A stretch of DNA of 64,000 bases, from assembly GCA_022419385.1 (NCBI GenBank), contig JAJUBI010000001.1, positions 4,216,001 through 4,280,000 on the forward strand, written 5' to 3'. Shown here piece by piece: positions 1-9,822 of this stretch. Position numbers and translations under genes: made by a program. Under the pieces are notes generated by a model. That model ran no database searches. It was not told the origin of the DNA and saw only the letters and a list, made by a program, of their open reading frames with translations. The stretch comes from Paraconiothyrium sp. Pb-2020 (Eukaryota > Ascomycota > Dothideomycetes > Pleosporales > Didymosphaeriaceae). Each line of letters starts with the position of its first letter. Position 1 is the stretch's first letter.

Positions 1-652
1 ATATCATGCTTTTACACAGCCCCACAATCGCGGCGGTAGGCTGACGTATGGTTGGCAACAGCAAGGCTAGGTTGAGTCACATTCGTGTGCTCTTCAGCCT
101 GACGCTGGCCATGCCAACTAGAATCCTTTTCACCTTCACCCATACTTTACCACAGATTCATTGTTTGGCGCGGATCTAGCGTTCAAGGATTGCTTGTCTG
201 ATCCGAGCAGGCGCAGCTAAAGAGTCGTCTTCTGCTTTCACTATCTCAACTCAGCCTTCTGGAGGTTGCCTAGAAGTCTGCGTTTCTTTTTGACGCTGCT
301 TAAAGTCAGTAGTGCAGGTTTCAAAAGAATTCGGTGGACACGAAAATCTTATCGTGTAGGAACGAGACGAAAGGTCGTTCAGGTCGTGGCTATCAGATTC
401 GACCCAGCGTTTGTCACACCTACCTGCATCACAAGTCGCTGCGCCCGGCTCCCACTACTTTCGCCCATCCTTGCTCTACTGCAAGCCGACCCCTTGCCAA
501 ACTGTTTCATCCTCCGAATTTGTTACGTCCAGACATCACTCATGAAAAGGCGATGCCACTCGAGCGAGGCGCTCGGCAGCCGTCCATTGCACAAGATTTC
601 GAGGATATCTGCGGCTGTTGATGACGATCGTACGGACCCTGCCCCAATTCGT

Positions 653-2246
653 ATGCCAGAGATTTTCAAACACGAACCGCTCGACCACAACAATCCCTCG
701 ATCCGCCTCCTACGGTTCGAAGACGATGGCGAGACATCAGATCAAATTCAATGCGTTATGCGTCACGCGAGCACAGAAGCCGACTATACTTGTCTGTCGT
801 ATCGTTGGGGTACTGATGAACCCACCCACCATATAACAGTCAATGGAAAGGCAATGTACATTCGAAAGAATTTGCATGATTTCTTGACAGTACAAAAGAA
901 CAAGGCAAGCCAAAGCCAGGAGAGGCAATTGGTGTCCAACCCTTGGCTCTGGATTGATGCTCTTTGTATTGATCAAGATAATGTCAGTGAGCGCAACCAC
1001 CAAGTGCAGCAGATGGGAAACATATTTGCACGCGCTGAACAGGTTTTCATTTGGCTCGGAATCTTTGACGACAGTCTCATATCAATTTTAGATCAAGGAG
1101 AAGAGGGCTTACTTCAGACCATAAGACATCATGAATGTTTACGTCACCAGATCCTCGCGAACGAATATTGGCGCCGTGCTTGGGTTACTCAAGAGGTCGT
1201 CTTAGCCAAGCAGGCGGTAGTGCTTCTACGCGATCATGAATTGCGATTGGAAGACCTACGCAGAACTATGATCACCGCTTCTGGGAGAGAATCAGAGTAC
1301 TATGATCAATATATTCGCTTTCACCTACTCTGCTCTCAGGTACGCCTAACACCATATACTTACTATCTGTCGAATGGAACTACCTCGCTGGTTCAACTAC
1401 TCGCAAAATTTGGCGATGGTGAATGCAGCATACCTCGCGACAGAGTATTCTCTTTGCTGTCCTTGTGCGATAAGGGGCAGCAATTCAAAGTCGACTACCG
1501 TCTTCCGGAGCTAGAACTAATGGTCCAGATTTTCAATCACTGCAAAGATCAACTGTGCGTCTGTAGCGCAGCTGTGGTGGCGCGGACACTGGAGCTTCAT
1601 TCAATGGAACCAATTCCGGTCAATCGCACGCCCGCATCGCAACCCTATTTCGAGATAGATGTTCGCCTGCTGGCGACAGGTCCCAGCATGTGGTTCCACT
1701 TAGACTTTACGGAATATCACCCAAGGAGAACGGAGTTTTCGGACAGCCCCGGCATGATATTGAACATGTTGGAACCATGTGCTACCTTTAGACGATTTTC
1801 GGTCTACTGGCGAATTTCCGTTCAACTGTTCCGAGAAAGAATTAGTGTGGCTAGAACCTTATGCTGGATGCCCAAAGAATCTTGTCACGGTCTTATGCGA
1901 ATACGGAACGGATTTTACCATGTTCAAGAAGAATGGTGGGACAGATGCACTCGTGGCCGCGCGACAACGCTCCTCTGAGCCCACAGCAACTGAAGTTCAT
2001 GCGGTGCGCGCGGAGTTCGACGATTTTAAAGCTTTGAATATGCGTATCCCTGGTTGGTATCCCAATTCCTTCTGGGAAGAGTATGTTAAGACGGTAGAAA
2101 TTTACACCGTGCGTATGAGTCTCGCGGTACTAGCCAAGACCACGCAGCATGACAGCCAGAGGCTCTGCACCATAGGCATTGGTGGACGGAATGCAATGGA
2201 CATATGGCGCAATTTTGATCCACCAAGGTTGGGATATTATGACTAG
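653..2246 (+). pseudogene. HET-domain protein (heterokaryon incompatibility), reading frame broken
   Basis: HET domain of the fungal allorecognition type, which in this family triggers cell death after fusion of unlike hyphae. Visible signatures are YTCLSYRWG, then LWIDALCIDQ, then RAEQVFIWLG, and further on YWRRAWVTQEV, in the usual order. The start chosen is ATG 653 (MPEIFKHEPLDHNN), the typical HET opening; an in-frame ATG at 542 would add 37 residues. The first frame runs to a stop at 1978, but from about 1790 its residues look non-coding, while the frame opening at 1764 reads well to a stop at 2246 (ending in WRNFDPPRLGYYD). No GT-AG intron of normal size joins the two, so a 1-2 base indel near 1764-1800 is inferred. 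It is either a decayed allele or a sequence error. The N-terminal domain itself is intact. Confidence 0.75.
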
Positions 2247-2664
2247 GTAGCGACCTCTCTTCAAGGGACTGCTTACCATTGTATGCGGTGTGATGTTGCC
2301 TTCAATGCATGGGTGCAATTTCAAGTGTTCGGTTTGCGTCAGAATGGATGTGAAGATATGAACATGTGTTCTCTGGAATGGTTGACCAAAGATCGCAGAC
2401 TGATACACCAGATCAGCAGCTTAGGCTTTTGAGTGAGTATGGACCAGCGAATGAGGTGGCTGAGCATAGTTGTAGCTATTGTCCTTTTCCCAAGGTAGAA
2501 CGGACCGAACATGTAACGATAGCTCGAACCGATGTAATCCGGGCAGGTATGTACCTTCTAGTGTCGGCGTCTTGGAATATGAGCAACTGGAGTCAGTGAC
2601 AGGTCTAAGCCTCGACCATAGTTCATCGTAGAGTCCGACGTTTCACTACACCCCTTCTCTCTGC

Positions 2665-2841
2665 ATGGACGTACTTTCGAACGATGGCGCAGAAGCCAGC
2701 CGTTCGAACACGCCGTCGAAGTCTCGCTTGTCTAGAGATGCAGAGAGTCGCTCCAGCTTCTTCACCCAAGATGATGTTGACGAAGATGCAAAATGTGGAG
2801 AGACGACGCTCCTCCGCATTACCACGAAGACGCAATGCTGA
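2665..2841 (+). CDS. Possible short or partial Ser/Asp-rich coding stretch, unknown
   Basis: An ATG-started stretch of 58 codons opens MDVLSNDGAEASRSNTPSKS and continues with an acidic segment FTQDDVDEDAKCGE. Its polar, disordered composition resembles the N-terminus of a real protein. It ends at TGA 2839-2841 and I could not find a convincing splice to a following exon. It may be a broken gene or chance coding. Function unknown. Confidence 0.2.
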   Translation: MDVLSNDGAEASRSNTPSKSRLSRDAESRSSFFTQDDVDEDAKCGETTLLRITTKTQC

Positions 2842-4736
2842 TCTCGAAAATCGCACATCACTACGGGTCGACGCGAGCCGAACCAAGTCGCTCGCGCAAC
2901 CACTGAAGATCCGAATCTCGCTCGCTCGCTCATCGCAAGCGCATGCCATCATCCACACAGCGATCTGGCAGTGCAAGTCTGCCGATCGGTCGCGCTGATG
3001 CCCGTGGTCTAGAAGCCAACATGACCACTTTTCTTCCTCTCTACCTCTGCGCCTTTTGCCCTCTGCTGTGGAGCAGCGTTGCACCTCATCTCCTCAGGGC
3101 AGGTGAAGGGGCTGTTTGTGCATTAGTTGTGCAAACTTTGTGCACGCTTATGCAGGAACTAGAAAAGAGGCGACGGCGGCCACCACGCGGGCGGCACGCG
3201 GGCGGTCGGCGCGTGGCTTGGGCGTCTTTCTATTCGCCTGTGGTATCGATAAGAGATTGCGGTGGAGAAGCGTCGCATGGCCAGTCGCTTGCTGTGGAGT
3301 TGCGCGACTTCTGGAATGTGGCAGACGGCGGCGAGATGCGGTGCTGCGCTGTGCTGTGCTGTGCAGCGAGCGACACCATCTGCATCTCCGGGCTCGCCGC
3401 ATATGCACGTGCAGAGGAAGGAACAGCGAAGGGAGTGCGGTGCGGCTCAGCGTCGCACGGAGATGTTTGAGATGGCGAGCTGCCACTTTCGTCTGGTACC
3501 CTAACGGGAAGCCTATAACGGCGGCTCCTCCTGAACATAAGATGAAAGCGTGCGCTCCTTCGCCAATGGGCGGCGAGGTTGGACGTGGTGCCCAGGCGAA
3601 AAGTGATGAGATGCGCCGAGCAACGGGCGTCGACGGTGCCTTGGAGGAGCTGAGCATGACTGCGTTGTTGGTACCACGCACAACCACCACTGCGAAGCGA
3701 CGCCTGCACGCTGTTCTGACTGTCGTAGCCGGCTTCTCTCTCGCCCTCGTCATCATGCACCTCCACGTCGACATCTCTCACTCAGCTTCACGCCATATTT
3801 GGCATGGCTGGCGAGTCGCGACGTTATTGGACACGCGTAGCCTTCGTCACGGCCAAAGCCTCACCTCCACACGCAAAAGGCCGCCCTACCCTCCAGGTCA
3901 CGGAGATGAAGCTTGGAAGGATGGGCAGCACTCGCCGGGGCCAGCAGAGGGTCCGCCAGATGCACGTCCAAGACCTAATCACTCTAAAATTCGCCTCGGT
4001 CGCGGCCGGCTTCAGGCAGTCGTCAGCGACATAGGCGCGGCAGTGCCTGGCCAAACTGCCATGACTGTGCCCATCACTTCCAATTGTCCCCAGAAGGCCG
4101 ACGGCAGTGAGTTCTAATACCCTCTGGAGCACATCATCGGGACCGGCGTTCAGGTCGTCGCCCCTGGCAGCTGGCCTGCGGGTTCCTGGAGGTTGAAACG
4201 GCGGCGCTGCGCACGACGAATGGCACGGCGCCACGGCCACAGACAAGCTTTCGACTCGACGATCTCGCAAGTTGGTTCTAGCGCCGGCGTATCCCCCAGG
4301 ACCGCGACGCTCCTTATTCGCCGGCTTTGTTCGTCTGCTGCATGTCTTTCTTGCCGTGCCTGGCGCTTGCCCTGAATAGCCAACCGCCAGATTGCTGTGG
4401 CGTCCCCTGGTGCGACCTTGCAAAAAGTCTGATCCTCTTGGTCCCGGCTTGCGGGTTGTTTGTCCAGACCCAGCTGGCCCCCGCCCGCCCGTCCTATATC
4501 AAGCCTGAAAGCCCCAGGCCCCCGAGCCTCCCGCTACCCTTCATCCTCCGAAAGACCACGGTGCTGTTGCGTTCACTCACTCTGAGCACTCGCTCGTTGC
4601 CTTCTTTGACTCCCGCAGTCGTCCACTCTCTCTACCGAAGCATCAGCCCTGGTCGGCCCGAAGTATCGTGCGCTCGAAGCTGCAGTCCGCCTTCTTGTCT
4701 ATTAGCGACTATATCCCGTAACAGCTCAGCATCACT
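2842..4736. other. GC-rich spacer without a supportable gene
   Basis: Several overlapping open frames exist on both strands here, but they are Arg/Ala/Pro-rich, overlap each other and show no domain, so I read them as a by-product of high GC. A short GCTGT-type tandem run lies at about 3345-3366. The last 250 bases, with a CTATATC at about 4495, are the likely promoter and 5' leader of the downstream glucanase. Confidence 0.5.
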
Positions 4737-6235
4737 ATGTCTCCCAACATGAAGCTCTCCGTCCTCGCCCTCGCTGGCGCCGCCGCCGCCATCCCGCAGT
4801 ACAACGTTGGCCATGGCCACGCTTCTGCCCACAAGCACTACACTCCCTCTGCTGGCACCGCCGGCCACGCATACCCCACCGGCGGCTGGGGCCACGGCTT
4901 CAACGGAACCTCTACCCCTAGCGCCGTTGCTCAGGGCACTGGAAGCGCCAGCAAGCCTGCTGGCGAGCAGACGACCTACACCGAGTCCGACTACACCATC
5001 ACCTCGACCACCACCCGCACCGTCTACCTGACCCAGTACCCAGCTCTTCTGCCCCCACCCAGGTTGCCATCAAGGACGTGACCACCGAGGCTGCCTGCGG
5101 ACAGACTGTCTACGTCACGAGACCAACCGCGTCACTGTGACTGTCCCGGCTGGTGGTGCCTCCGCACCTGCATCCTCCGCAGCTCCCGTTGCCTCTGCAT
5201 CTTCCTCCTCCAAGGGTGGCTACGAGGCTGCCCAGCCTTCGGTCCCTGCTGAGAAGCCTTCGTCGGCCGCTGCTAAGCCCTCTTCCTCCGCTGCCCCCGT
5301 TGCTTCTGCCCCTGAGGCCAGCTACGAGGCCGCCACCTCTTTCGTCCTCGCTTCCTCGGAGGCTGAGAAGCCACACTTCTGTCGCTGCCGTCAGCTCTGC
5401 CGCTGCGTACAGCACTCCCGCTGCCTCTGCTGAGGCCGTCACCAGCGCTGCCCCGCTTCCTCCGTTCAGGAGTCTTCTGCCGCCGCCTCTGCTTCCAGCA
5501 CTCCTTCCACCGGATACGCGTGGCAAGCGTGGTCTCGCCTACCGCTGGGATGGCGCCGCCGACTGCAAGTCCTTCGAGGGCAAGAACTTCGGCTTCGTCT
5601 GGAACTGGGAGGCCGACACCAAGGGTGACGTCGGTAGCTTCGCTGCCAACTTCATCCCCACTCTCCGCACCCTCGACAACGCTGGTGACTGGGCCGAGAA
5701 GGCTCAGGCTGCCATCGACGCCGGTTCCAAGGTCCTCTTCGGCCTGAACGAGCCCGATATTGCTTCCCAGGCTAACCTTGGTGTCTCCGCCCTCTGCGAC
5801 GCCTGGAAAGCACACATGAACGACTTCTACGGCAAGGCCACCATCGTCGGTCCCTCCGTCTCCTCCTCCGAGACCGAGGGCCAGGGTCTCTCCTACCTCA
5901 GCCAGTTCGTCGAGCAGTGCCCTGAGGCCAAGTTTGACGACATCAACATCCACTGGTACGGCCCCGCCACCGCCGGCTTCGACGCCTTCAAGTCGCACTA
6001 CGAGAGCGCAAAGTCCAAGTTCTCCGGCAAGAAGATCTGGGTCACCGAGTTCGGTCTCACCGGCGCCACCGAGCAGGAGTCGGCCGACTTCCTCAAGAGC
6101 GCCCAGGAGTACCTCGACGGCGAGTCTACCTGCGCGGGTTACTCCTACTTCGCCGTCGGCACCTTCGACGCTGCGGCTAACCTCCTCGGCACTGCCACCG
6201 CGCTCACCAAGGCGGGTGAGGTCTACGTCAGCTAA
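4737..6235 (+). CDS. Secreted GH128-type endo-beta-1,3-glucanase with a multiply frameshifted linker
   Basis: Cell-wall-type glycosyl hydrolase with the Asl1-like catalytic core (PF11790/GH128). The N-terminus (ATG 4737 or 4749) is a signal peptide, MKLSVLALAGAAAAIPQ, followed by a His/Gly-rich segment. A Ser/Ala/Pro linker leads to the catalytic domain from about 5520 (KRGLAYRWDG). The likely acid/base Glu is in GLNEPDIA and the nucleophile Glu in WVTEFGL; the domain ends at TAA 6235 without a break. The linker between about 5035 and 5525 is readable only by changing frame repeatedly: 0, 2, 1, 2, 1, 2 (mod 3). Each change fits loss of one or two C residues from a CC run, for example near 5041, 5119, 5373-5380, 5450 and 5515. 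There are no usable introns. I infer consensus errors in a C-rich tract, though true decay cannot be excluded. Confidence 0.8.
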
Positions 6236-6915
6236 GTGGCGAAGCGGTTGGCTAGCGGAGCGGCGTTCGGTTTTGATCAAAACTTTGGAATCTAGGGTCT
6301 TGGGTTTTTAGCATGTCACATTGGGAATTTTAGACGCATTTTACGGATGCGACTAGTGAGAATTGCCATCTATACTGTCTGTTGTTTAAACTTTACTTCT
6401 CTTATGTACGTTTGGGGAGGGGGCTTGGGGTAGCGATAGCGAGCATGCGGTGTAGAGGAATGCAAAGAGTGAACGTAATGGATTGAGAGTGTGCTTTGTG
6501 ATGTGAGTGAAGTGTCGAGACGAGGAATGAGTATTGCAATGCGCTTCATCTCGTCTGCCGTCAATACGGTGAGAGAATGTGTCGCAAAACTGCTGTTCTA
6601 CTATTCGGACGCGAGACGTCCAGTTATAACGCTACGTCGTCCCAACGCCGCGACTTCGGTACGCCTACTCGGAATTTAGCCCCTCGTAAATACGACACCC
6701 GGTTAGCGCATCTCCACTAGCGCGACATACCACCATCATGCTTATTCCGGCAGCATTCGGTATCACTTCAACGTCCCCAACGATACCATCTCACAGATTC
6801 AGCCCTGTGCAGTCCCAATACAGCAGTCACTAATCCTCTTGATTGGATTCGCCTACTACTTCGAATGCTTAGACCCTTGCGCCCACCGCACCCATTCTAA
6901 TAAGGAAAAGAGACT
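6236..6915. other. Spacer: 3' end of the glucanase and promoter of the regulator
   Basis: About 680 bases with no ORF that resembles a protein. It should hold the glucanase terminator and the upstream region of the Zn2Cys6 gene. I see no repeat or RNA gene. Confidence 0.5.
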
Positions 6916-8505
6916 ATGCCCTCACTCGCACCCCGCGTTCCCTCCCCGCCCGAGCGTAAGAGAAAAGCACACGCCAAGTCTCGCAAGGGGTGTGGGAACT
7001 GTAAGCTCAGACGGGTCAAGGTTAGCGCTGGTGCCATATCTACCTTTAGGTTGTGAAGGTGTGGTGTGCTAAGACACGACAGTGTGACGAGGGGAAGCCT
7101 AGATGCAAAAAGTGCGTGCTGTATGGCGTTTCTTGCGATTATGATGGGGCGAAGGGGAGGCTGGATTTAAGTGCTAAGGGGGCGGGGCGGATTGATTTGG
7201 TGCTGGCGAGGGGGGAGGGGGTTGTTGAGTTTGGGGTTGCGCCGGGAGGTCGTGTGGGGAGAGGACGTCGGACTTTAGGGCTGCTCTGGAGAAGCCGCCT
7301 GTGTCGCTGAATAAGGTGGCTACTGCTATGGTGCATCATTCGTTGCATGATACCGCTTCTAGTAGAGCGGATGGTTTCGTCATGGCTGGGCTACCGCACA
7401 TGCATAGGTTCTCAGCGTGGACGTTTAAAGAGTCGGATATGGAGATCATGGCTCGCTTCCAGACGCGCACTGTGTCTACCATCGGGAGCAAAGAGGCGAC
7501 ATCCACGTATAGGGACTGCATCGCGCATCTAGCCTTCACTGTAAGCTTATCATTCCCCACCCACGTCGGCTACTGTACCTAACCCAACCACAGCACCCCT
7601 TCCTCATGCACATGGTCCTCTCCCTCACCCTCCTCCACGACGCCCACCTCTGCACAACCCCCTCCTCAGACCTCACCCTCTCCCTCCAAAAAGCTGCCCT
7701 CACCCACTGGAACACTGCCACCAACCTTTTCAACGCCCTCCTCTCCCGTCCCATCGCCCCCTCCCACCGCGACCCCATCTGGGCCACCGGCGCCCTCCTC
7801 GGCACCGCCTCAATGGCCTACATCGAGTCCTCAGACCCCCACTCCGCATGGCCGCTCAAGCGCCCCGACCCAAACGACCTCAACTGGCTGAAGCTCTCCG
7901 AGGGGAAGCGCGCGGTGTGGCAGATCGCGGACCCGTCGCGGCCGGAGAGTATCTTCCACGCGCTGGGGAAGAGCATGAATCACCTGCAACAACCGGAGTG
8001 GGTTCTCCATCCGGACCTTGCCTCTGTGCCGGACAGGCTAGCGCGCTTGTTCGATATCAAAGCGGGAGATAGCGTGGAGAGTAATATCTACTATCTGCCC
8101 TTATTATGTGTGCAGCGCACGCAGGCGTTGACGCTGACGCAGGAGTTGGTGCTTCCCTTCATACGGTTTTTGCTGTACATGACGCCTGCGTTTCGGGGGC
8201 TGCTCGAGGTGAAGGATCCGAGGGCGATGCTGCTTCTGCTGTGGTGGTTTCGCCGCGTGGAGGGGGGGGATGCGGATTTGTGGTGGATGACGAGACGGGC
8301 GAAGATTGAGGGGAGGGCGATTGAGATTTGGTTGGAGAGGTGGTATGGGGGGGAGGAAGGGCTGGTAAGGATGTTTGAGAGGGTGAGGGGGGGCGCTGCG
8401 GGGGGAGAGGTGGATTTTGGGCACGGAGGTGGTGGGGAGGATCCGGCGAGCGTGCTGAGGGAGTGTCCGGGGTGGGCGAAGGAGAGGGCGGTTTTTGTGC
8501 AGTGA
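6916..8505 (+). CDS. Zn2Cys6 transcription factor with fungal-specific C-terminal domain, one frameshift
   Basis: DNA-binding regulator of the fungal binuclear zinc cluster class. Exon 1 (6916-7020) ends in KGCGNCKLRRVK; intron 1 is 7021-7082 (62 bp); exon 2 resumes CDEGKPRCKKCVLYGVSC, so the six cysteines fall in the standard spacing across the splice. Intron 2 is 7541-7593 (GTAAGC, branch CTAAC, CAG) and exon 3 (7594-8505) begins HPFLMHMVLSL. The C-terminal part has the leucine-rich helical look of the fungal-specific factor domain. Between 7229 and 7300 the frame must move from 0 to 2 (mod 3), as if one G were missing from a G-run; after that it reads DFRAALEKPPVSLNKV. Corrected length would be about 491 residues. 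The target genes are unknown; the neighbours are a glucanase and a membrane protein. Confidence 0.8.
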
Positions 8506-8696
8506 TTACATTCATGAAGATAAATCCTCACTCTTGGTTTCTGTGCACACAAGCCTAAGCGTCATTGTGCCCATCGACCACACAGCCTCTTCTTAGAAAT
8601 CTGTACACTCATAATACGCCGAGTCACCACAACCCGTCCAATCCACCATCCACCCTCCAAACCTCCAACGCCCAGACTTCCACCCTCCCTTCCCCC

Positions 8697-9319
8697 CTAC
8701 ACTGGCGTCAAAATCCCCACAACCCCCACCAAAAAGCACACCCAAGCCCCCAAATCCACACTCCCCCACCTCACCTTATGCACCCCCACCCATTCCTTCA
8801 CCAGCCTCCCCGCCCTCCCTCCTCTTTAACCTCCTCGCCCTTCGCCCCCCTAACACACAGCCTATACAACCCCTCCACCGCCCCCGCCACCCCAGGCACG
8901 AACGCATAATGCGCCACCGCCCCCGCGAAACCCGCTAGGTACCACCTCGCACTCCCGCCGAGCCCAGGTACGACCCAAAGATTCGCAGCCGCGGAGACCA
9001 GAGTCAACGAGTTAAGCCCGATAACACTCCAAACGCCCGTGTTGAAGAAATTCACAAAACACACCGGAACCAGTACATCCCTCGCCTTCTCCACCTCCGC
9101 GGCGTTGGCGTGCGGCGTCCCAGGGAGCGTAGATTCTTTCGCCATGGCGGCTGTGAGGGCGTTGTGCGTGGGTGGTGGCGAGAGGAAGGAGGTGGTGGTT
9201 AGGTACTCCATGTAGGCGTGTGTCATTGAAGCGGTGGTTGTGAGGAGGGGGGCGAGGCGGAGGAGGACGAGGAAGGGAGGGTGGAGGGAGAGGGTGAGGC
9301 CGAGGGGGGTGGTTGCCAT
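8697..9319 (-). CDS. Small integral membrane protein, DUF1772/anthrone-oxygenase-like
   Basis: About 208 residues with four hydrophobic segments: near the N-terminus (LVLLRLAPLLTTTASM), FNTGVWSVIGLNSLTLVS, YLAGFAGAVAHYAFVP and a C-terminal VDLGAWVCFLVGVVGIL. The pattern and the polar stretch before the last segment resemble fungal DUF1772 proteins; similarity was judged by eye only. The first frame stops at 8798 just before the last helix. Shifting by one base near 8803-8830 (a missing G in a G-rich tract) restores RLVKEWVGVH and the fourth segment, ending at TAG 8697. Convergent with the Zn2Cys6 gene, 190 bp away. Confidence 0.5.
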
Positions 9320-9483
9320 TATGAACTTCTAGTCTTTTCTTGGTTTGATGGAGGGCTTGGTGAGTTTGTGCAGATGCGAGTGGGCGGGCTGGCTTTTGCG
9401 AAGTCGCGCACTGCACAAGACGGAGGGATGGGTCTTGGACGCGCGCGTAGGAACCTGTTTGACGTGACGGGCCTGTGTGGCGT

Positions 9484-9491
9484 CTTATATA
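9484..9491 (-). promoter_or_regulatory. TATA-like box (TATATAAG) for the small membrane protein
   Basis: The minus strand reads GTTATATAAGACG about 165 bases before the ATG at 9319, a plausible distance for a fungal TATA element plus leader. Position and motif are the only evidence. Confidence 0.35.
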
Positions 9492-9822
9492 ACTCCGGCC
9501 AAGTCGGTTCGAAGACGGAATCCTACCATGTCCTGTGGGGAAACTGGGTGGGGTCGTGGTGAGAACGTGGTTCGACGCTTACGGCCAGGTTGGGGGCCGT
9601 GATCGGAAACGATCGGAGCGCGGCTTCCCACCTGTACGAGACGCCGACCATTGCAAAGAGCGATTACTAGCACGCGGAGGTCGCTGGAAGTTGGGTATCA
9701 TCTTCAATCTACCTACACCCCCCTAAAATGCCATGCATGAACAAATGCTACTTTTCCATCCCGTCCAAAACGCCAGTCGCAATGCATCAACATTCCCACC
9801 CCTCCACAACCACCCATCTATT

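Noticed and set aside
3116..4117. Plus-strand open frame of 333 codons
   Set aside because: No ATG at its start, Arg/Ala-rich, overlapped by equally long frames on the other strand (3148-3774, 3824-4423) and without any motif. High GC explains it.
5273..6280. Minus-strand frame of 335 codons
   Set aside because: It is antisense to the GH128 catalytic domain and mirrors its codon bias; Gly/Glu/Val-rich with no motif.
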